The notes beneath the pieces are model-generated. The model searched no databases, was not told where the DNA came from, and saw only the letters and a list, made by a program, of their open reading frames with translations. Shown in pieces: positions 6,587-15,967 of a DNA stretch of 25,641 nt. The position numbers and the translations under genes are program-made. Numbering within the stretch: the stretch's first letter is position 1; every line of letters starts with the position of its first letter. The DNA is taken from the NCBI GenBank assembly GCA_003446295.1, contig DMBB01000369.1, forward strand, positions 1-25,641. The letters are read 5' to 3'. The DNA is from Erysipelotrichaceae bacterium. Its GTDB lineage: Bacteria; Bacillota_I; Bacilli_A; Erysipelotrichales; Erysipelotrichaceae.

Positions 6587-9500
6587 ATGCATAAAAAATC
6601 CATGATCCATTTACTCTCCCTGTTTTTGTCGTTCTCTTTATTCGCATCAGGATCCATGATCAGTCCGATTGCTGAGCAGAATGAGGAAGACCCGACTGCT
6701 GAAACCGAGATTTACGAAGAACTGCCGGCGGAAGAAGAACAGACCGAACTGATTCAGCCTGCTGAGGAGACCAACCCCGAAGAAAGCCCTCTTGCGGAAG
6801 AAGCGGTTGAGGAAATGTCCGGTGAGCAGGAGCCGGAAGAAGCAGTATCCTCCGATGAACCGGAGAAAACACCCGAGCTCACCCCTGCAGAAGAAACACA
6901 TGAGGCGGAAGAAGAATCATCCGAAGAAACGGAACCTGCTGAAGAGACAGAAGAAGAACCGGCTGAGGCGTTTTCCGACGATGAAGAGGAACTTTACTTC
7001 TATGTCGCAGGTACGGTGGTCCCCTATGAGGGAGAAGGTGTCCTGACGATCGAGAGTGAATTGATCACTTCCGGAACAGTCAGCTACGATTATGAATCCA
7101 ATACGCTCACACTGGACAACGCGGTGATCGAAGATGATCCGGACGAGACACTGATCGATTCTCCCGAAACCACGATCATCAAAAAGAGCGGGGAAGCAGG
7201 TCTTACGATCCGGCTTGCAGGCAGCAGTTCACTTGAGATCACCACTGAAAAGTGGAACGTCTACCGTCTGCGCGGCATTGATGTTTCCGGACCGCTTACC
7301 ATTACCAGTGATGACGGATCCGGTTCACTGGATCTGAGCGTCACCAGAAGCTCAAACTATTATGATTCTCCTGCGATACAATGTCCCAAAGTATCTATTG
7401 AAAACTGCACGCTGAATGTGACCGCTTCAGGCAATTCCTTCTATATCTGGAGGGAACTTCATTTCGGTGCCGGTACCAACGTTGTTGCGAAAAGTACAAA
7501 TGCCATAGCGATCAACATCACCAATGAAGGAACCATGGTCACGCATGCACCGATTGAATGTGATATTTACGGATATGCTTCGGTCGATGATGAAGAAGGA
7601 ACGGCCTTTTATGAACCGGAATATGTATATGATTATTATTCCTGGAATCCGTTTGAGAGATACCATAAAGTCATCGTGACAGCACGTGAACTGGCAGGAA
7701 ATATCGTATTAAGCGGAAACTGCGGAAATGAAGGCGGCAATGTCACCTTTACCCTGACAGACGAAGGCCAGCTGACGATCACCGGTACCGGGGCAATGGC
7801 AGATTACAGCAGAGATTATTACAGCAATAATTATGCTCCATGGTATCAGCCGGAGATCACCTACGTGACCTCCGTGGTGATCGGGGAAGGCGTCACGCAT
7901 ATCGGTGATTTCGCATTCTACAACAATAAACTGCTGCGTGAAGCATCCCTGCCTTCAACCGTGGAGTCGATCGGCAGATATGCGTTCTGTGACGGCAATC
8001 TTCTGACATCCCTGGATCTTCCTGCATCACTGAAAACGATCGGAGAATACGCCATCGCATACAGCAGAAACCTTGAAGAGGTACTGATGCCCGAAGGTAT
8101 TGAGACGATCGGAGAAGATGCATTCGCCGGATGCCAAAGCCTCAAGCAGATCACACTTCCGGAAAGGCTGACAACGATCGGGAATTATGCTTTCAATTAC
8201 TGCACCAGTCTGCAGTCTGTCAATATTCCGGCAAATGCAGTCAGCCTGGGAAATGGTATATTCGACTACTGCAGTTCTCTGTCAGGAACGATAACGATCC
8301 CCTCCGGAGTCACGAATCTCGGGTATTCATTTTTCTATCATTGCGATAACCTTGAGGGTGTTGTTCTTCCGGACGGACTGACCAGTATCGGCAGCAGCGC
8401 GTTTGCATACTGCGGCAGGCTCACTGAGATCGATATCCCTTCCACTGTAAATTCTATAGGTGAAGACGCTTTCGCTTACAGCGGGCTTACTTCCGTCAGT
8501 ATTCCCGAGGGCGTCACCGCTCTCAATGAAGGAACATTCTACAGATGCACCGATCTGGCCAGTGCAGAACTTCCGGATTCCCTGACAGAGATCTGGAGAG
8601 AAGTATTCCAGGGCTGTTCAAATCTGAAAAGCATCGATCTGCCGGAAGGGCTGACAAGGATCGACGCTGATGCATTCAACAGTTCCGGACTGGAAGAGAT
8701 CGTGATCCCGGACAGTGTAACATACTGGGAATACCGTTCATTTAACGGCAATCCTTCCCTCAGAAAAGCGGTGATCGGCAATGGCGTCACTATGATCCCG
8801 GACAATGCTTTCAATAACTGTCCTTCCCTGACTGAGGTCGTGATCGGCAGCGGCGTCAAAAGCATTACCACAAATGCCTTTAAGGACTGCACAGCTCTGG
8901 AGACCATTTATATTCCGGACAACGTTGCAATTCTGTACGGCGGTATCTTCAATGGATGCACAAGCCTGAAAAATATCCGGCTTTCACCGAATATTGAGTC
9001 TCTCGGTGATTCTGTATTCAATCAATGCACAAGCCTGGAAGAGATCGAACTTCCCCCGGCATTACTGGCATTAGGCAGCGGTGTGTTCTACGGATGCACA
9101 GGATTGACGTCATTGGTGATCCCTGAAACAGTCACTTCGCTCGGTGACAATGCATTCAAAGACTGCACGAACCTTGAAGAGATCGATATGCCGGCATCCC
9201 TTGGCCTGTATACACTGCCTGCATCTGTATTTGAAAACTGTATCTCATTAAAAGAGATCACGATTCCTGACTTTGTCAGAGCGATCGGTAATTATGCCTT
9301 CCGGAACTGCACAAGTCTGGAAAAGGTACATTACAACGGCACACTGAGAAATTACATTTACTACGAGAGCTATGCGGTCGGCTACAGTGCATTTGAAAAC
9401 TGTACATCACTGACAGAGCTGTCCCTGACATTCAAGCAGAAGGAAGGCATGATCTATCCCGATGCATTCAAGGGAATTCCCGAAGGACTCGTACAGGTGT

Positions 9501-12500
9501 ACGGCATCCCGGGCGGTACTCTGGAAAGCAACGCTTCCGCCAGAAACTATACCTTCCATCCTGTCGGATTCACTGTTCATTATCTGTCCAACGGAGCAGA
9601 GGGCGTGATGGAAGATCAGATCATCGACTACACCGACTACACTCCGGAAACACCTGCAGATCATTTCACGCCCAATGCATTTACAAACGGGGACCTGACA
9701 TTCCTCGGCTGGAACACAAAGGAAGACGGAAGCGGAACGCACTATGACGATCAGGCAGAGATCACGATCGATGTACCTTCATCCGGTGTCCTCAGCCTGT
9801 ATGCCCAGTGGGCAAAGAGCTATGACCTCTGGATCGGCGGAAATCTGATCCACAGCAAAAACAAAAACGATATCTCAAACAACGGATACTCGTCTACACC
9901 TTCCACTTATGATCCGGATACGAACACCCTGACACTGAACAGCAGTTTCTATATTTACAACTACAATGAGAATCTGGAAGGTGCAGGTCCTGAACGCTAC
10001 TGCGGTCTGTACTATGCCGGAACCAGAGAACTGACCATTATCGTCAAATCATATGCAGAATTCAGGAGCTCCAGCTACGTGACCATGCCGGATGTCTGTG
10101 ACCTTTACACAGCCGGACCGCTGAAGGTCGTATTCAGCCCGCAACCAAATTCCTACGGAACTCCGCAGCTGAATCTTCCCAGTACCGGCAGCGGCACAGC
10201 AGATAAGTGTTCTGCATATGTCGGAGGCGATCTGACAGTCAGCGGAAGCGGTACAATGACCGTCCGCGGAAGCAGTTCTTCAGAAGGACACAGTTACGCG
10301 CTCCGCATGGCCGGCGGCAGTCTGAAAGTATCTGGAAAGGCGAATGTCTCCCTGACCGGAGGTTCTTCCCCTTCAGCTTCCTACGGTCTGTATCTGGACG
10401 GCAATACCACACTGCGTACCTCGGGCTGGGACGGTTATCTGGAGATCAGCGGAAACACCGGTGCGATCGGCGCACCTGCAGGCGTGACTCTGAACAGACG
10501 CGGCACAGATCCCGATATGACATGTTATGAACAGACCGGATTCTATGGTACGCCCAAAGTCCTGACGGAAACTTCTTATCCTGTCTCCTCACTGTCGGCA
10601 TACAGGTCCATCCGCGCACTGCCGGTCAACCATGTCATGAAGGTAACACTGCTTGAACCTGACAGGAACTTCATCTACACAGGAAGTGCCGTGAAACCGG
10701 GTGTTTACGTTTCATGCAATGGTTCGACCCTGTATGAAGGATCAGACTATACCGTAAAATACAAGAACAACACCAAGGCATGGACCCTGCCCGAAGGCGC
10801 TGAAAGAGACCAGGAAGGCTTCCTGGAACTGCCCGCAAAGACACGCAAGAGCGCGCCGCAGATCATCGTGACCGGCAAAGGCAACTTCTCAGGCAGTACG
10901 ACACTGTACTTCGAGATCAGCCGCAAGAGCATCAACCCCGGTGATACGGCAGACGGAACAGTTTCTGTCACAGCAGCAGATTTGACAGTCGTTTCCGGCA
11001 GTAAGGCATCCCCTGTCCTGTACTACGGGACGACCAAGCTTTCCACGAAAGACTTTACCGTCAGTCCTGCAGCATCCACGAAATATACGGAAAATACCAT
11101 TATGACAGTTACCGGCAAAGGCAACTATACCGGATCTGTTGAGGTTCCCGTCACGGTCGTTGCCGGCAAAGCAGAGCTGAAGAACATTGCGGTAGACTTC
11201 GGAACACTTTCATACGTCTATAACGGCAAAGACCGGAAAGAAGAGATCCTGTCCGGCATCACCGTATATGACGCTCTGGACAAAACCGAAAAGAAAGACA
11301 TCGGACAGGAGCACTACAGCCTGACGATGTCCAATAATACGACCGATGCAGGAACCGTCAAAGTGACCGTGACCGGCATCAACGGGTATTCCGGCACAAA
11401 GACAGCGAACTTCAAGATCGTACCGAACAAAGATATCGATATCTATGTGTACAACGGCTATGAATCCGGTGTGAACTACACCGGCTATCCCAGGACCGGT
11501 TTCCTGTCAGTGTACGCTGACGTAGATACCGAGGGTGAAGACAAGTATGAAACACGTCTGACCGAAGGAACTGATTATAAGATATCCTACAAGAACAACA
11601 CCAATGTCAGCACTGCTAAGACAAAGGCTTCCTATACGATATCCTTCATCGGCAGCTACAAGGGCAGAAAAGCGGTCACAGGCAAGTTTGACATCAAGCC
11701 TGTCAGTATCCAGAACGTAAACATTGTGCTCCTTCCGGAAAAGATCTATACCAAGCCCGGCGCATACGCTACGACACCGTATGTAACATATAACGGGATC
11801 ACATTGAAGCAGGGCAAGGACTACACGGTATCGTATTACCGGAGCGTCCAGTCCCGCTATGACTATGACCTGGGCAGATATATTTATGAGATGTCCGGTC
11901 CGGTCTCATCCAAAAAGGGAGAGATGCTGACGGATGAAGACTTCATGGTCGATGGAAACCCGAGAGACCGGGTCACGGTATACGCAGTGTTCCGCGGAAA
12001 AGGCAACTTCGCTTCCGATGACCCTGACCTGATCAACTACAGCGCTTACCAGGTCAGAAGACAGCCTGAAACCGGACGTTACCTGGATATGTCCAAAGCA
12101 ACAGTCACCATTACCCGGAAGAACGAGGCAGGCAAGACCGTCAAGGTCACCTCATTCCCGTATACAGGTCAATACATCTACTTCGACCCTTACGCATCAG
12201 GTTCACCCGAATATGCGGCAGATATCACTGTCACATATAAGTATGACAAGAAAACAACGCTGACCCTGAGAAGCGGAACCGATTACCGTATCTCCTATTT
12301 TGACAACCAGAAGAAAGGTACCGGCTCCGTACTCATCACCGGCTACGACAATCTCCGGACATTCTACGATGAAACCGGACAGCCTGTAAAAGATATGAAG
12401 GGCAATGAGATCGGATATATCGGTTTTACCGGTGTTAAGAAGGCATCCTTCAAGATCACAGCAGGGAAACTTGCAGATCTCCTGAAAAAGATCCTGTTTA

Positions 12501-12508
12501 ACAGCTGA
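6587..12508 (+). CDS. giant secreted BspA-like leucine-rich repeat surface protein
   Basis: This 1973-residue protein starts with a Sec-type signal peptide (residues 1 to about 28), then a Glu/Pro/Thr-rich low-complexity stretch (about 32-135). A beta-rich domain around the motif YDYESNTLTLDNAVI spans about 137-365. About 22 LRR_5 (BspA-type) repeats of roughly 23 residues, of the form IPxxVxxIGxxAFxxCxxLxxI, fill about 429-972. An InlB-type B-repeat ending LGWNT...LYAQW covers about 995-1075. A second NTLTL domain spans about 1079-1325, followed by about six Ig-like repeats with the motifs EGTDYKISYKNNT and GKGNYTGS to the end. AAAGGAG lies upstream of the ATG. Such proteins bind host matrix or other cells. 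There is no LPxTG, SLH or C-terminal membrane segment, so attachment is unclear. Confidence 0.9.
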   Translation: MHKKSMIHLLSLFLSFSLFASGSMISPIAEQNEEDPTAETEIYEELPAEEEQTELIQPAEETNPEESPLAEEAVEEMSGEQEPEEAVSSDEPEKTPELTPAEETHEAEEESSEETEPAEETEEEPAEAFSDDEEELYFYVAGTVVPYEGEGVLTIESELITSGTVSYDYESNTLTLDNAVIEDDPDETLIDSPETTIIKKSGEAGLTIRLAGSSSLEITTEKWNVYRLRGIDVSGPLTITSDDGSGSLDLSVTRSSNYYDSPAIQCPKVSIENCTLNVTASGNSFYIWRELHFGAGTNVVAKSTNAIAINITNEGTMVTHAPIECDIYGYASVDDEEGTAFYEPEYVYDYYSWNPFERYHKVIVTARELAGNIVLSGNCGNEGGNVTFTLTDEGQLTITGTGAMADYSRDYYSNNYAPWYQPEITYVTSVVIGEGVTHIGDFAFYNNKLLREASLPSTVESIGRYAFCDGNLLTSLDLPASLKTIGEYAIAYSRNLEEVLMPEGIETIGEDAFAGCQSLKQITLPERLTTIGNYAFNYCTSLQSVNIPANAVSLGNGIFDYCSSLSGTITIPSGVTNLGYSFFYHCDNLEGVVLPDGLTSIGSSAFAYCGRLTEIDIPSTVNSIGEDAFAYSGLTSVSIPEGVTALNEGTFYRCTDLASAELPDSLTEIWREVFQGCSNLKSIDLPEGLTRIDADAFNSSGLEEIVIPDSVTYWEYRSFNGNPSLRKAVIGNGVTMIPDNAFNNCPSLTEVVIGSGVKSITTNAFKDCTALETIYIPDNVAILYGGIFNGCTSLKNIRLSPNIESLGDSVFNQCTSLEEIELPPALLALGSGVFYGCTGLTSLVIPETVTSLGDNAFKDCTNLEEIDMPASLGLYTLPASVFENCISLKEITIPDFVRAIGNYAFRNCTSLEKVHYNGTLRNYIYYESYAVGYSAFENCTSLTELSLTFKQKEGMIYPDAFKGIPEGLVQVYGIPGGTLESNASARNYTFHPVGFTVHYLSNGAEGVMEDQIIDYTDYTPETPADHFTPNAFTNGDLTFLGWNTKEDGSGTHYDDQAEITIDVPSSGVLSLYAQWAKSYDLWIGGNLIHSKNKNDISNNGYSSTPSTYDPDTNTLTLNSSFYIYNYNENLEGAGPERYCGLYYAGTRELTIIVKSYAEFRSSSYVTMPDVCDLYTAGPLKVVFSPQPNSYGTPQLNLPSTGSGTADKCSAYVGGDLTVSGSGTMTVRGSSSSEGHSYALRMAGGSLKVSGKANVSLTGGSSPSASYGLYLDGNTTLRTSGWDGYLEISGNTGAIGAPAGVTLNRRGTDPDMTCYEQTGFYGTPKVLTETSYPVSSLSAYRSIRALPVNHVMKVTLLEPDRNFIYTGSAVKPGVYVSCNGSTLYEGSDYTVKYKNNTKAWTLPEGAERDQEGFLELPAKTRKSAPQIIVTGKGNFSGSTTLYFEISRKSINPGDTADGTVSVTAADLTVVSGSKASPVLYYGTTKLSTKDFTVSPAASTKYTENTIMTVTGKGNYTGSVEVPVTVVAGKAELKNIAVDFGTLSYVYNGKDRKEEILSGITVYDALDKTEKKDIGQEHYSLTMSNNTTDAGTVKVTVTGINGYSGTKTANFKIVPNKDIDIYVYNGYESGVNYTGYPRTGFLSVYADVDTEGEDKYETRLTEGTDYKISYKNNTNVSTAKTKASYTISFIGSYKGRKAVTGKFDIKPVSIQNVNIVLLPEKIYTKPGAYATTPYVTYNGITLKQGKDYTVSYYRSVQSRYDYDLGRYIYEMSGPVSSKKGEMLTDEDFMVDGNPRDRVTVYAVFRGKGNFASDDPDLINYSAYQVRRQPETGRYLDMSKATVTITRKNEAGKTVKVTSFPYTGQYIYFDPYASGSPEYAADITVTYKYDKKTTLTLRSGTDYRISYFDNQKKGTGSVLITGYDNLRTFYDETGQPVKDMKGNEIGYIGFTGVKKASFKITAGKLADLLKKILFNS

Positions 12509-12514
12509 TCAGCA

Positions 12515-12559
12515 TAAAAATGACTGTTTCGTCACAAGCGAAGCAGTCATCTTTTTTTT
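12515..12559. terminator. bidirectional terminator between convergent genes
   Basis: ATGACTGTTTCG (12520-12531) pairs with CGAAGCAGTCAT (12539-12550) with one G-U pair and a 7-nt loop. A run of eight T follows on the plus strand (12552-12559), and five A precede it (12515-12519), giving a U-tract on the minus strand. It can end both the giant gene and the convergent lipoprotein gene. Confidence 0.9.
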
Positions 12560-12581
12560 CACATACTCTGTTTAATGCGTC

Positions 12582-13613
12582 TCAGTTATCCTCGGATCCG
12601 GATACCCACTCAAACACCATGTCTTCATCGTATTCCGACTGATCTTCGTGCCAGGTAAATGTACCGTCATCATTGAAGACGATCGAACCCGTCCCGTTTT
12701 CGTAGGCAATTTCATCCTTGACGATCTCACCTTTTTCATTAAAGACGATGATCGTCTTTGTGGCGGTGGAATAATCAATGGTCTTTGTTTCAGGATCGAG
12801 CCGGCCGTTAATATCCCAGCGTGCCAGTTCGGAAACACTGCTGCCCCATTCAATGGTGATCCATGCCTCCTCTTTTCCGAAGCATTCCACCAGGGCGTGT
12901 GCCCTGCCGCTCTCATAGTTTCCAACAAAGTTCATGACAGGATTCTGCCAGTCAGGGTCTTCTTCAAATACAGCGATGTAATCAGCAGTCTCATCCAGAT
13001 CGACCGTGATCTGTGCTTCGTTCGAGAAGTCCTTTCCGTTTTTTGTCCATTTCACGAAAATATTTCCAACAGACGGCCATGCAAGGAATGTATATGTTTC
13101 CGGTTTTTCCAGGTTGATGACTGCCGACTGGTACGGATATTCTTCATCCACTTCAGGTGTCTGCTCACCCTCTGTGTAGGCAATATTGCCCCAGCCTTCC
13201 GTATTAATGGTAATGAAGATGGTCGCTTCAGGCATATCAAACTTTGTGAAGTGATACGTCTCACCTCCGTCAACTGCCAGTGCCAGGCCGTCTGTGCCGT
13301 CTTCCGTGACTGTTACATTCAGCGGTTCTTTACTGCCGGAAGAAGTCAGGGTACCCTTCAGGGCATTTCCTTCCTGCGGCAGTGTGCCACCCCAGGAATC
13401 TTCTATCGGGTCTTCACCAAGCATGCATCCGACATACCAGCCGGGTTCGTCAATATCCTCCATCCAGGTGACGGAAAGCATATTTTCATCCTCATCCTGG
13501 AAGTAGCCTTCTCTTGTCCATTCAGCCAGTGCTTCTTCCTGCTTTTTCTGACCGCATGCACTCAATGTCAGCAGGACACCTGCGCATAATGCGGAACATA
13601 TCAGTTTCTTCAT
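12582..13613 (-). CDS. lipoprotein with divergent InlB-type repeat, function unknown
   Basis: This is a 343-residue protein with a lipoprotein signal peptide (lipobox LSAC, Cys20), so it is exported and membrane-anchored. Residues about 21-130 form a beta-rich region with a WTREGYFQDEDENMLSVTW opening. The segment YQSAVINLEKPETYTFLAWPSVGNIFVKWTKNGKDFSNEAQITVDLDETADYIAVFEED is a divergent InlB B-repeat-like unit. The C-terminal part (about 225-343) has short strands ending in a repeated IVFN motif (TIIVFNEKGE, SIVFNDDGT). I do not recognise the overall family. GAGGAG precedes the ATG, and the gene begins 29 nt after the metallo-hydrolase gene on the same strand, suggesting cotranscription. The protein is acidic. 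Confidence 0.75.
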   Translation of the reverse strand: MKKLICSALCAGVLLTLSACGQKKQEEALAEWTREGYFQDEDENMLSVTWMEDIDEPGWYVGCMLGEDPIEDSWGGTLPQEGNALKGTLTSSGSKEPLNVTVTEDGTDGLALAVDGGETYHFTKFDMPEATIFITINTEGWGNIAYTEGEQTPEVDEEYPYQSAVINLEKPETYTFLAWPSVGNIFVKWTKNGKDFSNEAQITVDLDETADYIAVFEEDPDWQNPVMNFVGNYESGRAHALVECFGKEEAWITIEWGSSVSELARWDINGRLDPETKTIDYSTATKTIIVFNEKGEIVKDEIAYENGTGSIVFNDDGTFTWHEDQSEYDEDMVFEWVSGSEDN

Positions 13614-13642
13614 TTCTTTCTCCTCTTTGCAGGAATGCTTCT

Positions 13643-14482
13643 TTATATTTCAATGCTTGTACGGGGAATCTGCAGAATGCAGTTTACACCATACTCCTCA
13701 CAGCGCTTCGCTAATTTAAAGAATGACTCTTCTGTCTTTTCAATGACATGCGGCATACCCACTGTTGGCTTGTCCAGCGGAACAAAGAAATTGTCCCAAT
13801 GCAGCGGAACGATGAGTGCCGGTCTGACCTTCTCCACTGTTTCATGGAAGAAGATCGCTTCTGTCTGACGGTCTGCCTTGCCTAATCCGGAAATGCCAAG
13901 GAACAGCACATCACATTCATATCCGTTCAGCTGTCCCTCGATATAGTTGAAGCTGGGACGGATCAGGATCTTTTTTCCTGCCGCTTCGACATAGAAGTCA
14001 TAGGAACCGCCTTCCTTGTAGTCATGCAGCTTTGCCGGCTGTACGATCGGATGATCGATCGGCACGCCGAGATCATTGTTGAAGGCCGTCGGTTTTGAAT
14101 GCTTTGAAGCCAGTACCTGTATTTTGTACTGACCGACCGTATACGTTTCCCCCGCCTTGAAGCAGACCTGCTGTGACTCCGGAACATCTCCGCCCTTTGC
14201 GACATTCATTGCGGAAGACGAGCCGTAAATGACTGCACCGGTCTTCAGTGCGGCATAAGGTGCATCCATGACATGGTCATGGTGCGTATGTGAAATAAAG
14301 ATCGCCTTCAGTCTGTCGATATGATGCTTTGCAAACAGCTCATCCATGATCTCTTTGTTTGTTCCTTCAGAACCGCCGAGATATTTCGGAAGCGAAGGAC
14401 GGGTGAAATGACAGTCAAACAGGATCTGATCCGTTCCATCATCAAACAGCAATGTAGTTGTTCCAAAAAAAGTAATTTTCAT
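13643..14482 (-). CDS. metallo-beta-lactamase fold hydrolase
   Basis: This 279-residue protein has the metal-binding motif HTHHDHVMDAP of the metallo-beta-lactamase superfamily. It also has an N-terminal ITFFGTTTLLFDDGTDQILFDCHF and a later VPLHWDNFF segment, as in the UlaG/UPF0173-like branch. There is no signal peptide, so a cytoplasmic hydrolase or phosphodiesterase is likely, with unknown substrate. The ATG at 14482 is chosen over the in-frame TTG at 14488 because AGGCGG lies 8 nt before the ATG and only 2 nt before the TTG. It is divergent from the YnbB-like gene and followed by the lipoprotein gene. Confidence 0.85.
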   Translation of the reverse strand: MKITFFGTTTLLFDDGTDQILFDCHFTRPSLPKYLGGSEGTNKEIMDELFAKHHIDRLKAIFISHTHHDHVMDAPYAALKTGAVIYGSSSAMNVAKGGDVPESQQVCFKAGETYTVGQYKIQVLASKHSKPTAFNNDLGVPIDHPIVQPAKLHDYKEGGSYDFYVEAAGKKILIRPSFNYIEGQLNGYECDVLFLGISGLGKADRQTEAIFFHETVEKVRPALIVPLHWDNFFVPLDKPTVGMPHVIEKTEESFFKLAKRCEEYGVNCILQIPRTSIEI

Positions 14483-14490
14483 ATACAATT

Positions 14491-14537
14491 CCGCCTGTTA
14501 TTACAGACTCAATATAACATATCGGCTGTACAGGCGG
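14491..14537. repeat. inverted repeat CCGCCTGT/ACAGGCGG in a divergent intergenic region
   Basis: The 8-bp arms at 14491-14498 and 14530-14537 are exact reverse complements, 31 nt apart, in the region between the divergent metallo-hydrolase and YnbB-like genes. The left arm contains the Shine-Dalgarno sequence of the metallo-hydrolase gene. It may form a stem in that mRNA leader, or it may be chance. Confidence 0.3.
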
Positions 14538-14633
14538 TTGATTTGTTATTTCGGGATCGATTGCCTGATATGCATCCTGTTTCTTTCAGAGCAGATCCAT
14601 CAGGTCTTTTTCCTGCACATGCCTGTAATGGGA

Positions 14634-14639
14634 TATAAT
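14634..14639 (+). promoter_or_regulatory. -10 box of the YnbB-like gene
   Basis: A perfect TATAAT lies 21 nt before the ATG at 14661. Transcription would start around 14646, leaving a short leader that contains the AGGAG. No strong -35 box is seen at 17 nt. Confidence 0.5.
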
Positions 14640-14660
14640 ACACCACAGGAGACAATCATT

Positions 14661-15923
14661 ATGATAAAAGATCAGATCAATCAGGACTTATTAAAGCTGG
14701 CGGAGGAATCCGATCAGATACTTGCAGACATCTACAGGCAGATCGATCAGGTATGCATGCATAACTCTGACAGGATCCTGTCCGCCTTTATAGAAAACAG
14801 AGTATCTTACTCTGACTTCAGCGATATCAACGGCTACGGGAACTATGATGCGGGCAGGGACAAGCTCGAAAAGATGTTCGCGGATGTACTTGGATGTGAA
14901 GATGCACTTGTCAGACCTCAGATCATGAGCGGCACAAACGCATTGTTCCTGACATTCTCAGCATTGCTGAAATACGGGGATACCATGATCTCCCTGACAG
15001 GAACGCCATATGACTCTCTGCAGGAAATGATCGGACTGACAGGAGAATCCTCTCAGTCCCTCAAAGCACATGGCGTGAAATACGAGCAGATCGATCTCGT
15101 CAACAATGAATTCGATGAAGAAACGATCGTACGCAGACTGAAGGAAGGCAATGTAAAGCTGGTTGAGATCCAGCGGTCTAGAGGGTATTCCTCACGGGCA
15201 AGCCTGTGCATTGCTAAAATCGAACACCTGATTCAGAAGATCAGGGAAGTCAACCGTGATGTCATCATTATGGTAGATAACTGCTATGGGGAACTCGTTG
15301 AAGAACGGGAACCAGGACATGCAGGAGCCGATGTCGTCGTAGGTTCCCTCATGAAAAACCTGGGAGGCGGCGTCGCATCCACAGGCGGTTATATTGCAGG
15401 AAGAAAAGATCTTGTGTTTGCCATTGCGGAACGTCTGACCGCTCCCGGGATCGGCAAGGAACAAGGCGCGAACTTCAACCAGAACAATTCCTTCTTCAAA
15501 GGACTGTTCATGGCTCCCAACGCAGTCAGAAGCGCAATGAAAACAGCAGTATTCTCTTCATGGATGCTGGAACAGCTGGGATTCCTCAATGTATCTCCAA
15601 GATATGACGAATACAGGACAGACATCATCCAGACAGTGGAACTGTCCACAGAAGAAAACCTGGTTGCCTTTACACAGGGCATCCAGGAGTCTTCACCGAT
15701 CGATTCCTATGTACATGTCATGCCTGCACCGATGCCGGGCTACCCCTTTGACGAAGTCATGGCATGCGGCAGCTTCACACAGGGCAGTACGATCGAACTG
15801 AGCGCTGATGCGCCTGTGATTCCCCCGTATACGCTGTATATGCAGGGCGGTCTTTCTCTTGAATACGGAAAGCTGTCCATCCTGCTGGCATTGTCAAAGC
15901 TGAATGTCACGCCGAAGCACTGA
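14661..15923 (+). CDS. YnbB family PLP-dependent enzyme (methionine gamma-lyase / 'aluminium resistance' family)
   Basis: This 420-residue protein matches the PLP-dependent family that includes Bacillus YnbB (about 420 residues), annotated as cystathionine beta-lyase-like, methionine gamma-lyase-like or aluminium resistance protein. Visible motifs are YSDFSDINGYGNYDAGRDKLE near residue 50, MSGTNALFLTF (PLP phosphate binding), MVDNCYGELVE with Asp206, and VVGSLMKNLGGG with the likely Schiff-base lysine Lys232. The ATG at 14661 has AGGAG 8 nt upstream; upstream in-frame codons lie before the promoter. The true substrate of the family is not settled. It is a single-gene unit ending at the hairpin at 15933-15960. 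Confidence 0.88.
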   Translation: MIKDQINQDLLKLAEESDQILADIYRQIDQVCMHNSDRILSAFIENRVSYSDFSDINGYGNYDAGRDKLEKMFADVLGCEDALVRPQIMSGTNALFLTFSALLKYGDTMISLTGTPYDSLQEMIGLTGESSQSLKAHGVKYEQIDLVNNEFDEETIVRRLKEGNVKLVEIQRSRGYSSRASLCIAKIEHLIQKIREVNRDVIIMVDNCYGELVEEREPGHAGADVVVGSLMKNLGGGVASTGGYIAGRKDLVFAIAERLTAPGIGKEQGANFNQNNSFFKGLFMAPNAVRSAMKTAVFSSWMLEQLGFLNVSPRYDEYRTDIIQTVELSTEENLVAFTQGIQESSPIDSYVHVMPAPMPGYPFDEVMACGSFTQGSTIELSADAPVIPPYTLYMQGGLSLEYGKLSILLALSKLNVTPKH

Positions 15924-15932
15924 ATGATGCAG

Positions 15933-15964
15933 CACGGCAGTTCCCATGAGAACTGCCGTGTTTT
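15933..15964 (+). terminator. terminator between convergent YnbB-like and OatA-like genes
   Basis: CACGGCAGTTC (15933-15943) pairs perfectly with GAACTGCCGTG (15950-15960) around a 6-nt loop, followed by TTTTC on the plus strand. It lies 9 nt after the YnbB-like stop codon and 7 nt from the end of the convergent acyltransferase gene. It may serve both, although the minus-strand side has no U-tract. Confidence 0.75.
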
Positions 15965-15967
15965 CAT

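Noticed and set aside
7870..9500. CRISPR-like or satellite repeat array
   Set aside because: The periodicity of about 69 bp is the codon-level reflection of 23-residue LRR_5 repeats in an intact reading frame; the DNA copies are diverged.
12648..13589. 313-codon open frame on the plus strand
   Set aside because: It is antisense to the lipoprotein gene at 12582-13613, which has a lipobox and a good ribosome binding site; the plus frame has a shadow-like composition and no family motif.
13643..14482. Beta-lactam resistance gene
   Set aside because: The fold motif is shared by many hydrolases; there is no signal peptide, and the sequence resembles the UlaG/UPF0173-like branch.
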